DNA from: Nostoc sp. NIES-4103
GTDB taxonomy: Bacteria; Cyanobacteriota; Cyanobacteriia; Cyanobacteriales; Nostocaceae
Direction: 5' to 3'
DNA length: 64,000 nt
Assembly: GCF_002368335.1 (NCBI RefSeq)
Contig: NZ_AP018288.1
Span: 1,951,355-2,015,354 of the forward strand
Both the position numbers and the translations under genes were made by a program. The stretch's first letter is position 1. The number at the start of each line of letters is the position of its first letter. This document shows positions 1-10,045 of this stretch, piece by piece. Below the pieces are notes generated by a model, which did no database searches, was not told where the DNA came from, and worked only from the letters and a program-made list of their open reading frames with translations.

Positions 1-46
1 GCTTCTCAAAAGGCGTAGATTAACCAGAAAAATTAAGCAACTACTG

Positions 47-66
47 AAGTCCGCTAAGGCGGATTT
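47..66. terminator. Hairpin downstream of hmpE
   Basis: Eight-base arms (AAGTCCGC at 47-54 and GCGGATTT at 59-66, one G-T pair) around a four-base loop lie 43 bases beyond the hmpE stop codon. There is no clear T-run, so this may be an interspersed palindrome that also serves as a transcript end. Confidence 0.3.
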
Positions 67-108
67 CGTACTCTTAGGCAAGCAAACAACGTCATGAGGC
101 TTTAGCAT

Positions 109-3100
109 TTAACTACTACTAACCAGTTTCTCTCCTTTCAACATCCGCACTGCGGCTTCGAGTAAAGCTTCCTCTAAATAAGGCTTGGTAAAGTAGCCGC
201 TAGCACCGAGTTGAATTGCCATTTGTCTGTGTTTGTCCGCACCCCGCGAGGTCAGCATCGCGATGGGTAGGTGGTTGAGGTTGGAGTCTTTTTGAATGCG
301 AGAAAGTAATTCCAGACCATCGCAACGGGGCATTTCGATGTCACAGAAGACAATATCACAGGGCAGACCGGAGCGGAGTTTATCCCAAGCTTCCTGACCA
401 TCACGCGCCTGTTCAACGCGGTAACCTGCTTTATTAAAGGTGAGAGAGAGCAATTCCCGGACTGTAATTGAGTCATCAACAATCAGCACTGTCGGATCAA
501 TCTTCACAGCAGGGGTTTCTGGGACATTCGGAATCGCTTTCTGCTGCCAAGGTGTACCACCAGTTTGTTTAGCAAGTCGTCCTTGGAAGATGTCAATAAT
601 TTCCAGCACATCAGCAATGGGCATAATTCGACCATCACCAAGGACTGTAGCACCAGCTACACCAATGGGTTTGGGTGCAGGGCCTTCAAATTGCTTAATT
701 ACAATTTCTTGTTCACTTAGCACTTGGTCAATTTGTAGGGCAATTAAGGTATTTCCCGATCGCACCACTACAACAGAAATCATGTCATCATCTCTAGTAC
801 CACCATAAACGCCGCCCCGACCGATATGACGATTAAATGTTAACAGTTCCTTTAATGGTCGGAATGGTAGCACTGTATCACGCCAAGAAATAAATGATTG
901 TCCATCGGCGCTATGCTGGATATTTTTCACATGGATATCTAAGGTATCTTCCACGCCATCCATGGGGAATGCAATCCGAGCTTTATCGGAGACACAGCAC
1001 AGAGCTTTACAAATACTCAAGGTCAGTGGTAAACGAATAGTGAAGGTGGTTCCCTTGCCTAAAGTGGAATCTGTATTCACTGTGCCCCGAATTTCGCTAA
1101 TCTCGGAGCGAACTACATCCATCCCCACACCGCGACCAGAAATTTCATCGGCTTTATCTTTAATACTAAAACCAGACTGAAACAGCAAATCGTAAACTTC
1201 CATGCGCGAAATGGTTTTTGCTTGTTCTGTTGTAAGTATGCCGTCTCTGACTGCCTTAGATTTGACCCTTTCTGTATCAATGCCAGCACCGTCATCACCC
1301 ACAGAAATCACAGTTTGATTGCCTTGGTGGAAGGCACGGATAGCAATTACACCCACCGGTTGTTTACCTGCTGCTTGGCGAATCTCTGGGGTTTCAATGC
1401 CGTGAGCGATCGCATTGTTGAGCATGTGAGTCAGCGGGTCGGTCAGATGATCCAAAATCATCTTATCTATTAAGGTGTCTCCGCCTTCAATAATTAACTC
1501 TACTTGTTTACCATACTTAATGGCATTGTCGCGCACTCCTCGCCGCAAGCGATCAATCGCTTGGGAAAATGGCACCATTCGCGCTCTTGTTAATCCTTCT
1601 TGTAGCTGGGTTGTCACTTGGCGGAATTGCCTAGCTACTCGTTCGGTTTCTTCAGTCACGAAATCTATGTCGCTAGCTGACTCACGCACCCGGACAATCA
1701 GTTCAATCATTTCCTGGGATAGTGTGTGGAAAGGAGTAAAGCGATCCATTTCTAGTTCGCTAAAACCCCTGTCTGTATCTGCATCTGGCGAGTGGTAGTT
1801 GGTTTGTTTAGGAGATTCTTTAGTTTTGCGACTGGCTAACAAAGATGCTTCCAAAAGCGATCGCTCGTACAATTCTTGCATCCTTGCTCCCACATCTGAG
1901 AGTTGTTGCACTTGAATCAGCAAGTTATCTAGTGATTGTCGCAGCCGTTCATGATCTTGCTCTAAGGTGTTGCGGTTGACTACTAACTCCCCAACCAAGT
2001 TACTCATATCGTCCAGTTGCTTGACTGGTACCTTCATCGTTTCTTCAAATCTTGCAGTCCGACGAGTAGAAACACGGGGAGTTTTACTAATGTTCTGTTT
2101 TGCGGGTGAGGAGTGAGATATGGTTTTATCTGCTTCTGCCAGCAGTTTCTCTAAGTCACCAAATTCATCTTTTATATTTTGTGATGAAACAGGATTATTC
2201 TCAGTATTTTTTGTAGCCTCTAGTTGCAGTTCCTGTACATAGTTGCTTGGTGGTCTAGATGTTACTTTTTCATCGTTGTCTGTACCAAGTAATGCTTCTA
2301 GGGCAGCAAAATCTTCTTCTCCTATCAAGTTGGCTTTAGTATTTTCTGGTACTTCCTCTTCTAGTAATGCTTCTAAATCAGCAAATTCATCTTGGATATC
2401 GGCTTCATCTAGAGTATCTTCTGCTACTGGGGCAATGCCTTGTGCGGTTTCTACTACTGCTGTTGTCAAACCTAATTCAGCAATTATATCAGTAGTATCT
2501 TCTTTTTCAGTCAGTGTTGCAGCCTCAGATGTGACATCTGCATCAAACAGCAGTTCGGTCAAATCTGCTGTTTCTTCAAATACATTAAATTGAATGGTGG
2601 TTGCTGAAAAATCAGCGATCGCTTCTAAGTTAGTGTTAATGTCTTCAAAAAGCAACTCAGTTGATGGTGCAAATAATTCATCACTTAAACTGAGTTCTGT
2701 TGCTGCTGAAAAATCAGCGATCGCTTCTAAGTTAGTGTTAATGTCTTCAACAGACAACTCAGTTGATGGTGCAAATAATTCATCACTTAAACTGAGTTCT
2801 GTTGCTGCTGAAAAATTAGCGATCGCTTCTAAGTTAGTGTTAATGTCTTCAACAGACAACTCAGTTGATGGCGCAAATAATTCATCACTTAAACTGAGTT
2901 CTGTTGCTGCTGAAAAATCAGCTATCGCTTCTAAGTTAGTGTTGATGTCTTCAACAGACAACTCAGTTGATGGTGCAAATAATTCATCACTTAAACTGAG
3001 TTCTGTTGCTGCTGAAAAATCAGCGATCGCTTCTACGTTATTGTTAATATCTTCAACAGACAACTCAGTTGATGGAGCAAATAATTCATCACTTAAACTG

Positions 3101-5862
3101 AGTTCTGTTGCTGCTGAAAAATCAGCTATCGCTTCTACGTTATTGTTAGTATCTTCAACAGACAACTCAGTTGATGGTGCAAATAATTCATCACTTAAAC
3201 TGAGTTCTGTTGCTGCTGAAAAATCAGCTATCGCTTCTACGTTATTGTTAGTATCTAAAAACTCTGGATGAGTGGAAAACTGATGGAAGTCTGAAGTTTC
3301 CCCTAAACTTATATCTAAACTAGTTTCTGAAACAAATAAATCGTCACTAATCAGATTTTCTGTAGTTTCAAGTTGAATATAAGTTGAATTATCTGTGGCG
3401 GCTATGTCTTCAAATAAGATTTGTAGTTTTTCATTGTTGTTGTCTTCGAGAGTATTGAACAAATCAATTTCTAGTTTGGTAGATACTTGAGGAGAATCTA
3501 TCAAAGAGTTCTCTGTCGCCTGGTTAGTAAATTCGGGGATAAAATCTAAAACTTCTGGCTCTTGCGAGAAGCTATGAATTTCTGGTAAAGAAACATTGAG
3601 GTCATCCACTTGAGGAGAAGTTGTTGAGTTAGTTGTGGGTAACTCTTCAAACAAATTATCCTCACCATTTGATGATAATCTCAAATCTTGCGGCTCCTCT
3701 AGCTGCAAGAAAGTCATATCAAAATCTTCTTGCTCAAAACTTGTTGTGGAAGAGGGTGTTGACTGCTGAATTTCACTAAAAATCTCACCGGAAGCCGCAG
3801 CTGCAAACAAACTCTGTTCTAGCGCTTTTGCTACATCCTGCTCAACTACAATATCAAATTCTGGCTGTGGTTCTACTTGGGCTTCCTGGTTCCAGAAGTT
3901 GCTCAAATCCTCGTCTGTCTGAGACACCTCTGTTGCTGTTGTAAGCGGCGTATCAAATAAATCAGCAATTTCTGGTTCGTTCGTGGTCAGTATTGTATTT
4001 TTTTCGATATCAGCAAACAGATTACCCGCAGGCAAGGTATCTGGCTGGGATATGGTAGATTTTAATTCTTGGTCGTGACTAGATGTGATTTCCTCTAGAC
4101 TATCTGCATTTGCAGTTTCTATAAATAATTCATCAAAACTGCTTGGTTGGTTTATAGATAGTTCGCTGCTGGTGGCAACCTTGGTTTCTGGTTGAGTTAC
4201 TTCACTTACAGAGAGTGTGTCATTTTCATTTAGTGCTATTGACAATAAATCGCCTATCACATCTTTTGGCAGAATCTCCAAAGACTGCTGTGATTCGCTA
4301 GAGATTTCTGCAAATTCTTCTAAAAGTTCAGCAGAAATTGCCGCGGATGTGGGTAAATTTTGCGGTTCAGAATTCTCTTTTTCTAGGAAGTTATCCCCAA
4401 ATAACAGATTCAAATCTTCTGTTGTAGTCGGGCTGATTTGAGAGCCATTAGTATTTCTATCTTTATCAAATGAGAGAAAATCTGCTAAATCGCTATCAGC
4501 ATCCTCAATATTACTTTTTTTCAGTTCAATTCCTAATTCACTGACACCATTAATATTTAGAACTTCTTCTTGTTGCCAGGTTTCATCAAGTTCAGGAGTC
4601 TCGCCTTCAAACAAATCGGCAAGTGTGTTTAACTCAGCTAATCCTACCTCTGGGCCATGTTGGTCAGTACTTTTACTAATAATAAATGCATCATCTTCAC
4701 TACCAAACAAGAGATTGGCAGATACATCCCCAGTCACAGCGTTTTCTGTGGCAACATCGACGTGAAGTTGCTCGGATATTTCTGTCAGGCTAGTTACACT
4801 GTCTGTTGGCTGTACAACAGTAGTAGTAGTGTTAATATGATCTTGATGAGATGTTGATGCTGGCTCAGTGGGTGGTTCTGTGATGATCGCTAGCCGTTCA
4901 TCCAGCAAATCTGTGGTTATTGTTAACAAATCAATTTCTGGAAAGGTTAAGAGTCCTTCTAATTGCTGACTAATTGCAATCTCGGCTTCTCTACCTTGGA
5001 GAACTAATTCTTGAGCTTGCTTAATTTCGGTAATGACGATTTTGGCTAAAGTCAGATAGGTATTATCAGGATTAGCGATCGCATTTGCTGCTGCTTGGCA
5101 TAAACTACACCAATTGGATAAATTCCATGTCTCGCCCAATTTGACTAAATGCTGACAGGATTGCTGAAGATTTTGCCGCGATTCGGGTGTTGTTTTTTGC
5201 TTAAATGATTGCAACATTTCCCGCAATGCCTGTAACACCTGAGTTTGGAACTCAGCCGCATTCACATTTTCTCTGGCGGGGGCTGGTGAAACTGCTGCTT
5301 GGGATGTGGGTATTTCTGTGGCAGTATTGTCTCCCAAACTAGAAATATCCGGCCGCAGGAAAATCTCCGTGAGGGTGTTGACGCTATCGCCTGGAAATGG
5401 CTGTATTTGTGTTGCAGCACTCTCGCTGCCATTGTTTCCTTGTTTTACTAGTATATCGAGATGCTCATTGAGCCATTTAAAAACTGGCTCTGCTTCTGAC
5501 ATGAGAGTACTAGCAGCGTCTTCCGAGAGACCAAACGGCCCACTCAAATGCTCTAACAGCGACTTGAGGGTATCAGACACACCGAGAAATAGAGACTCTA
5601 ACTTTTGGTCAACTTGCACCGGATGCTCTTTGAGAACCTTAAAACAATCTTCCAGACGGTGGGAGGTTTGCTGGATGCTAGTCAAACCAAGCATTGCCGC
5701 CCCTCCTTTGATGGAGTGAGCCGCCCGGAAAACTTCATTGACCATTTCCGGGTCGTTCAAGGTACTTTCGAGATTCAGCAACCCCTGTTCAATCGTGTTC
5801 AGGTGGTCTCTTGCTTCTTCAATAAAGTAACCCAAAATCCGCTGTTGTTGTTCCGGCAGCAT
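109..5862 (-). CDS. hmpE: HmpE, hybrid CheA-type histidine kinase
   Basis: This 1917-residue protein is the kinase of the hormogonium chemotaxis-like system. An N-terminal HPt domain carries the phospho-histidine H49 in the motif AAHSIKGGA. A very long acidic, low-complexity linker (about 140-1250) follows. Then come the CheA dimerisation helices (about 1270-1330), the HATPase domain with N-box LNNAIAHGIE (about 1480) and GRGVGMD (about 1576), a CheW-like P5 domain (about 1630-1770), and a C-terminal receiver with D1841 as phospho-acceptor. The linker holds six full and one partial copies of a 34-residue repeat. The ATG is preceded by heptamer-repeat DNA and has no Shine-Dalgarno sequence. 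It is the last gene of the hmpA-E run. Family and order match the Nostoc punctiforme hmp locus; the length of the linker is unusual. Confidence 0.93.
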   Translation of the reverse strand: MLPEQQQRILGYFIEEARDHLNTIEQGLLNLESTLNDPEMVNEVFRAAHSIKGGAAMLGLTSIQQTSHRLEDCFKVLKEHPVQVDQKLESLFLGVSDTLKSLLEHLSGPFGLSEDAASTLMSEAEPVFKWLNEHLDILVKQGNNGSESAATQIQPFPGDSVNTLTEIFLRPDISSLGDNTATEIPTSQAAVSPAPARENVNAAEFQTQVLQALREMLQSFKQKTTPESRQNLQQSCQHLVKLGETWNLSNWCSLCQAAANAIANPDNTYLTLAKIVITEIKQAQELVLQGREAEIAISQQLEGLLTFPEIDLLTITTDLLDERLAIITEPPTEPASTSHQDHINTTTTVVQPTDSVTSLTEISEQLHVDVATENAVTGDVSANLLFGSEDDAFIISKSTDQHGPEVGLAELNTLADLFEGETPELDETWQQEEVLNINGVSELGIELKKSNIEDADSDLADFLSFDKDRNTNGSQISPTTTEDLNLLFGDNFLEKENSEPQNLPTSAAISAELLEEFAEISSESQQSLEILPKDVIGDLLSIALNENDTLSVSEVTQPETKVATSSELSINQPSSFDELFIETANADSLEEITSSHDQELKSTISQPDTLPAGNLFADIEKNTILTTNEPEIADLFDTPLTTATEVSQTDEDLSNFWNQEAQVEPQPEFDIVVEQDVAKALEQSLFAAAASGEIFSEIQQSTPSSTTSFEQEDFDMTFLQLEEPQDLRLSSNGEDNLFEELPTTNSTTSPQVDDLNVSLPEIHSFSQEPEVLDFIPEFTNQATENSLIDSPQVSTKLEIDLFNTLEDNNNEKLQILFEDIAATDNSTYIQLETTENLISDDLFVSETSLDISLGETSDFHQFSTHPEFLDTNNNVEAIADFSAATELSLSDELFAPSTELSVEDTNNNVEAIADFSAATELSLSDELFAPSTELSVEDINNNVEAIADFSAATELSLSDELFAPSTELSVEDINTNLEAIADFSAATELSLSDELFAPSTELSVEDINTNLEAIANFSAATELSLSDELFAPSTELSVEDINTNLEAIADFSAATELSLSDELFAPSTELLFEDINTNLEAIADFSATTIQFNVFEETADLTELLFDADVTSEAATLTEKEDTTDIIAELGLTTAVVETAQGIAPVAEDTLDEADIQDEFADLEALLEEEVPENTKANLIGEEDFAALEALLGTDNDEKVTSRPPSNYVQELQLEATKNTENNPVSSQNIKDEFGDLEKLLAEADKTISHSSPAKQNISKTPRVSTRRTARFEETMKVPVKQLDDMSNLVGELVVNRNTLEQDHERLRQSLDNLLIQVQQLSDVGARMQELYERSLLEASLLASRKTKESPKQTNYHSPDADTDRGFSELEMDRFTPFHTLSQEMIELIVRVRESASDIDFVTEETERVARQFRQVTTQLQEGLTRARMVPFSQAIDRLRRGVRDNAIKYGKQVELIIEGGDTLIDKMILDHLTDPLTHMLNNAIAHGIETPEIRQAAGKQPVGVIAIRAFHQGNQTVISVGDDGAGIDTERVKSKAVRDGILTTEQAKTISRMEVYDLLFQSGFSIKDKADEISGRGVGMDVVRSEISEIRGTVNTDSTLGKGTTFTIRLPLTLSICKALCCVSDKARIAFPMDGVEDTLDIHVKNIQHSADGQSFISWRDTVLPFRPLKELLTFNRHIGRGGVYGGTRDDDMISVVVVRSGNTLIALQIDQVLSEQEIVIKQFEGPAPKPIGVAGATVLGDGRIMPIADVLEIIDIFQGRLAKQTGGTPWQQKAIPNVPETPAVKIDPTVLIVDDSITVRELLSLTFNKAGYRVEQARDGQEAWDKLRSGLPCDIVFCDIEMPRCDGLELLSRIQKDSNLNHLPIAMLTSRGADKHRQMAIQLGASGYFTKPYLEEALLEAAVRMLKGEKLVSSS
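2600..3256 (-). repeat. 102-bp in-frame tandem repeat inside hmpE
   Basis: Six full copies and a partial seventh of a 102-bp unit encode a 34-residue acidic unit with the core AIADFSAATELSLSDELF. Landmarks at 2615, 2717 and 2819 confirm the period. Copies differ by few bases; some carry an intact HIP1 site GCGATCGC, others GCTATCGC at the same place. The near identity implies recent expansion or homogenisation by unequal exchange. Confidence 0.95.
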
Positions 5863-5869
5863 AGCAAAA

Positions 5870-6005
5870 GTTATGAGTTATAAGTTATTAGTTATGAGTT
5901 ATGAGTTGTGATTTACGAGTTATGAGTTATCAATTATGAGTTATGAGTTATCAATTATAATTCTGATTTTTACTCTTAACTTCTAACTCCTAACTCCTAA
6001 CTTTT
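5870..6005. repeat. STRR heptamers between hmpD and hmpE
   Basis: Degenerate tandem copies of GAGTTAT/AAGTTAT (period 7) followed by CTAACTC-type heptamers on the same strand fill the gap between hmpE and hmpD. The array begins seven bases from the hmpE start codon and takes the place of a normal ribosome binding site. Confidence 0.85.
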
Positions 6006-6023
6006 ACCACTCCTAACTTAGAT

Positions 6024-8948
6024 TTACCTTGTTTCCAGGGTTTCCAAGCGGAAACGTTCAACGGAGGCGATTAAGTCACGGGATACACCCACTAGGTTTT
6101 GTAGGGCACCAGAAACTCGCTGCGCTTCCTGGGAGGTTTCTTGAGCCGTTAATTCCACTGATTGCATGACGTGAGCAACGGCGCGGGAAGTTTCCGTTTG
6201 TTCTACTGTATCGCTAGTAATTGAGCGCACCAAAATATCGATACGATTCGCTACTTGAATGATATTCTCTAGCGATCGCTTGGCTTCTTCTGCCAATTTT
6301 GTGCCTTTAATTACCTGTTGTGTACCTTCTTCCATGGCGGTCATTACTGAGCCTGTTTCGCTTTGGATTTGCATGACAATTTGTTCAATTTCCTTTAAGG
6401 ATTTCGCAGATTTGTCAGCTAACTGCCGCACTTCATCTGCCACAATTGCAAATCCACGTCCGGCTTCTCCTGCCCGTGCCGCCTCAATACTAGCATTGAG
6501 TGCTAACAAGTTAGTACGGGAGGCAATTTGAGAAATTAACGCCACAATTTTAGAAATCTCTTGAGAAGATTCCGCTAAGCGCTTCACCTTCCGAGTAGTT
6601 TCAGCTACAGTTTCTCGAATTTCTAAAATACCTGCCACAGTATTTTCCACCGCTTCCCCACCTTTGAGGGCGATGGTGCTGGCATCACGGGCAACAGTTT
6701 CCGCTTCCCGCGCCGCTTCAGCTACCCGCTGAATTGAGTCGGTCATTACCTGGACGGAATTTAAAGTGACTGCTAACTCTTCCGCTTGTCGCAAAGCATC
6801 ACTAGATAAGGCTCTAGCAAAGGTTTCGGAGTTGGTTGCACCTTTAGTCACTTCTTTAGCTGCCACTTTTACCTGTTGGACAATATCGCGTAAGTTTTGA
6901 ATTGTCAGGTTAAAAGCATCGGCAACGGCTCCCAGTACGTCGGCTGTGACTTCAGCTTGGACTGTTAAATCTCCTCTAGCAGCGCCTTCTACATCGTCCA
7001 ACAACCGAATGACTTGGCGTTGCAAATTTTCTTTGGCTTCCTCTTGTTCTTCGGCTTTGCGTTGGGCTTCATTGGTGGTGGTGAAAATTACCCGCGCCAT
7101 TTCATTAAAGCCAGTGGCTAACATTCCTAATTCATCTTCGGAATACACCGTGGCTTGAACATTGAGATTTCCTTGGCGGACTGCATCAAACTGAGCTTGC
7201 AGATCCCTAGTTGTGCGGCGAATTTGCTTGAGTGTGAGATTGCCCATGAAGGCGGCGGTAGAAAACCCAGCAATGCCGGCTGCTAGTGACATGGCCCAGC
7301 CTGTATTCCTAACTGATTCCCGTTGTAGGGGTGGAGAAAAGCTAGTGGCTGCGAAGCTGACTGTGGCTACAACTAGGGCTGAGAAAGCGCCCACAGTACC
7401 AGCAACGAACCAGGGTTTTGTGTCTAGGGAAGCATTTTCTAATGGTGCTAACCAACCCTGTTCAACACTGACAGTGGGTTCTAGCTTCGAGGCATCGCTT
7501 TGAGTAAACACTGGTACTGACTGTTGTGCGCCAGTATGGGAACCAGTAATGGAAAACAGTTCATCATCGCGATCGCTTGCTCCATTATTACCTTCTTTAG
7601 CGCGTGTCTTCCCACCTGTTTCCATGGCAGTGGAAAGCATTGTCACGTCACCAAAGCTAGAGTCTGCGTCTGCTAAGTCAAACCCAGGAATATTTCCTAA
7701 GTCGTCGAATTCATCAAAGTCGTCTAAGAATTCGATGTTGCTTTTAGAATTTCCTTTGTTTGGTATGCTGTTCACGTCTGTATCAGATGAGAATTCTTCT
7801 GAGCCAAAGGCAGACTCAAAGGCCTCAAAGTCAAAACCTTCATCACTATCAAAGTTATTTGGTTCTGCTGTTAAATCTGCTTTCACCTGCTGGTCTTTCA
7901 AAGAAAATTTTTCCTTCACAGATGAGGGGAATTCTGAAAATTTTTCTTGTTCTTCTAGTCGCTGCACCCAATTACCTGATTCTGGTTCAGATAAATTCTT
8001 TGGGCTACTGGATTTGATTGTATTTTTTTGTGTAGAATCATTTTTTAATTCTTCTTTGGTGAACAGTAAAGTTTCATCTTGCAGGCTATTTACTTTTAAA
8101 TCCAATCCTGCACTACTTGGCTTTTGGTAATTTTCTTCTACCAAAAGTTCATCATCTGTTTCCAAGTTATTGCTAGTTGGCGAATTATTCTCTGCAAAAG
8201 GGGAGTCGATACTCTTATTAAATGGTGAATTTTTATTAGTGTAATTGCCACCACTATCTGGTAAATTACTATTAATTTCTGGCTGAGCAACATTTTCTTC
8301 CTGCCAGAAAATAGGTAATTCTAATTCTGTTTGCTTTTCCCAGATGTTGGCGTTCGACTCTTGTTCATCTAAGCGTTGATTCAAAGCAAAAGGGTCATCG
8401 CTCAAAGATTCTGAATAATCTAGGGTTTCATGAAACGAACTACTCTCTGTAGAGATTTCAAATGGGCTATTACTGGATAGTTCTTGTACATCCACAGCTT
8501 GTTGCTGGTCATCAAAGGAGTTCAAATCAAAGCTGCTACTATCTAAGTCCCCAAACGACCCTAAATCTTCTAATCTGAATTCACCAGAGTCAAGATTATC
8601 AGATATCTCTGTAAAAGTTGCTGGTTTTTGTGAGCTATTGTCTACAGCAGCAAACTGTCCTTCTAAGGATTTTTGGTATTGAATGACGCTTTCAAGACTA
8701 TTATTGGCCAAATCAATAATTTCTTGATTGTCAGTCAACTGCAACACTTTTTGATATTCTGCTTTAGCTACATCATATTGCTGCAAAACGTAGTAGATAT
8801 GACCCCTCAACAAATGGCAATTGGGGTCATCTGGTACATTTTGTACCACCTGATCGACTAAATTGGCCGCAACTTCATAATTCTGTTGCGCGTAGGCTGT
8901 ACAAGCCTGCTGATATATTTCGAGGTAATCATCTATACTAGCTGCCAT
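6024..8948 (-). CDS. hmpD: HmpD, methyl-accepting chemotaxis protein
   Basis: The protein (974 residues from the preferred start) is the chemoreceptor of the hmp system. Its N-terminus is a TPR-like segment (about 1-100), then a long acidic linker, two hydrophobic segments (about 507-530 and 548-570), HAMP-type helices (about 573-700) and a canonical MCP signalling hairpin whose tip includes RTNLLALNASIEAARAGE (about 813). The hydrophobic pair and lack of a clear periplasmic domain suggest cytoplasmic sensing via the TPR segment, which is inference. An upstream in-frame start at 8984 would overlap hmpC. The ATG at 8948 has GGGAGAGAG just before it and is chosen. It sits 16 bases after the hmpC stop, so the two genes are probably cotranscribed. 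Confidence 0.93.
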   Translation of the reverse strand: MAASIDDYLEIYQQACTAYAQQNYEVAANLVDQVVQNVPDDPNCHLLRGHIYYVLQQYDVAKAEYQKVLQLTDNQEIIDLANNSLESVIQYQKSLEGQFAAVDNSSQKPATFTEISDNLDSGEFRLEDLGSFGDLDSSSFDLNSFDDQQQAVDVQELSSNSPFEISTESSSFHETLDYSESLSDDPFALNQRLDEQESNANIWEKQTELELPIFWQEENVAQPEINSNLPDSGGNYTNKNSPFNKSIDSPFAENNSPTSNNLETDDELLVEENYQKPSSAGLDLKVNSLQDETLLFTKEELKNDSTQKNTIKSSSPKNLSEPESGNWVQRLEEQEKFSEFPSSVKEKFSLKDQQVKADLTAEPNNFDSDEGFDFEAFESAFGSEEFSSDTDVNSIPNKGNSKSNIEFLDDFDEFDDLGNIPGFDLADADSSFGDVTMLSTAMETGGKTRAKEGNNGASDRDDELFSITGSHTGAQQSVPVFTQSDASKLEPTVSVEQGWLAPLENASLDTKPWFVAGTVGAFSALVVATVSFAATSFSPPLQRESVRNTGWAMSLAAGIAGFSTAAFMGNLTLKQIRRTTRDLQAQFDAVRQGNLNVQATVYSEDELGMLATGFNEMARVIFTTTNEAQRKAEEQEEAKENLQRQVIRLLDDVEGAARGDLTVQAEVTADVLGAVADAFNLTIQNLRDIVQQVKVAAKEVTKGATNSETFARALSSDALRQAEELAVTLNSVQVMTDSIQRVAEAAREAETVARDASTIALKGGEAVENTVAGILEIRETVAETTRKVKRLAESSQEISKIVALISQIASRTNLLALNASIEAARAGEAGRGFAIVADEVRQLADKSAKSLKEIEQIVMQIQSETGSVMTAMEEGTQQVIKGTKLAEEAKRSLENIIQVANRIDILVRSITSDTVEQTETSRAVAHVMQSVELTAQETSQEAQRVSGALQNLVGVSRDLIASVERFRLETLETR

Positions 8949-8964
8949 TGACTCTCTCCCAATT

Positions 8965-9495
8965 TCATCCTGCCCACCTTGCACTCCGTATAATTGCCAT
9001 TTGATCGAGCAGTCGCAGACACTGGTTGTTTTTATCAGCCAATACCCACTCTCCGCGCAAAAAGGGAGCCATAGTATCTGGTAGATTCGCTGGTGGCATT
9101 AAATGCTGTACATCCAGCCAGTCCATACCACCGATTTGTTCTACTGCTAAGCCCACTATTGTGTCTTGTTCTTCAACAGCAATCACCGGAATTTCTGCTC
9201 GATCTGTGTTTAACGGAGCTGCTTCCCCAAGAAATTGACCCAAATCAGCCACCCAAATTACTCGACCTCGTAAATTTAGAGTACCCAAAAGTAAAGGAGA
9301 AGCATTAGGAATCGGGGTGATTCTATCAGGACTCAGTTCCATGACTTCTTTGATACCGGTTGCTGGTAGTGCAAACTCCTGATGCGAGGGTATGTAAAAC
9401 CGCAAGTGTAACTCACCCTCTGGACTTTCTACTTGTAATTCTGGACGGAAGTGGTCTTGACCGCTGCCACTTAAAAAGTCCGGTTTGCTGACCAT
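8965..9495 (-). CDS. hmpC: HmpC, CheW-like adaptor
   Basis: A 176-residue single-domain CheW protein, which couples the MCP (HmpD) to the CheA kinase (HmpE) in the signalling array. The CheW fold is recognisable from the segment with LGTLNLRGRVIWVADL near residue 70 and VGLAVEQIGGM near residue 115. It follows hmpB by 13 bases and precedes hmpD by 16 bases, so it lies inside one operon. Length is normal for the family. Assignment as HmpC rests on the complete gene order. Confidence 0.92.
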   Translation of the reverse strand: MVSKPDFLSGSGQDHFRPELQVESPEGELHLRFYIPSHQEFALPATGIKEVMELSPDRITPIPNASPLLLGTLNLRGRVIWVADLGQFLGEAAPLNTDRAEIPVIAVEEQDTIVGLAVEQIGGMDWLDVQHLMPPANLPDTMAPFLRGEWVLADKNNQCLRLLDQMAIIRSARWAG

Positions 9496-9508
9496 GTTAT
9501 TTTCATCC

Positions 9509-9874
9509 TTATCCTCGCAGTAGTTGTTTGACTGTTCCTACCAACTCTGTTGGCTGAAACGGTTTGGCTATGTAAGCATCGGCACCTTGTTTCATGCCCC
9601 AGTAGCGGTCAAATTCTTCACCTTTGGAAGAACACATGACTACGGGAACATTTTGGGTTTTTGGATCGGACTTTAAGCGGCGACACAATTCGTAGCCGTT
9701 CATCCGGGGCATGACAATATCCAATACCACTAAATCCGGAGGTGCAGTTTGAATTGCCTCCAATGCTTCTACTCCGTCACTGGCATGGGTGACTTTCAAA
9801 CCACTGGCTTTCAGGAGGTCTGTAATCATCTCCCTTTGTGCAATACTGTCTTCCACAATCAGAACTATACTCAT
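9509..9874 (-). CDS. hmpB: HmpB, CheY-like response regulator
   Basis: A 121-residue stand-alone receiver domain. The acidic pocket (E8, D9), phospho-acceptor D52 in VLDIVMPRMNG, S82 and the conserved lysine K104 in AKPF are all present. It resembles PilH/CheY outputs of type IV pilus chemotaxis systems and is presumed to be phosphorylated by HmpE. It lies between hmpA (171 bases upstream) and hmpC (13 bases downstream). Confidence 0.92.
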   Translation of the reverse strand: MSIVLIVEDSIAQREMITDLLKASGLKVTHASDGVEALEAIQTAPPDLVVLDIVMPRMNGYELCRRLKSDPKTQNVPVVMCSSKGEEFDRYWGMKQGADAYIAKPFQPTELVGTVKQLLRG

Positions 9875-10045
9875 AAATGGCTATCTACCTCCTGATGTAG
9901 ACGTTCCTTTTTGGAACATTCCCTGATCCTCCGTAAGTATTTATTGTATAAATTAATTCTATTGATTCACTAATTTACTAGATAATAACGTTGTACTGGA
10001 GTTGGTTGATTCTGTGATAACATTTTTTACTCTATCTTTTAAGAA

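Noticed and set aside
2594..3271. Plus-strand open reading frame across the hmpE repeat
   Set aside because: It is the complement of the 102-bp coding repeat; the period is divisible by three, so all frames repeat. The CheA frame is the real one.
8949..8984. Longer N-terminus for HmpD starting at 8984
   Set aside because: It would overlap hmpC, and the internal ATG at 8948 has a clear ribosome binding site.
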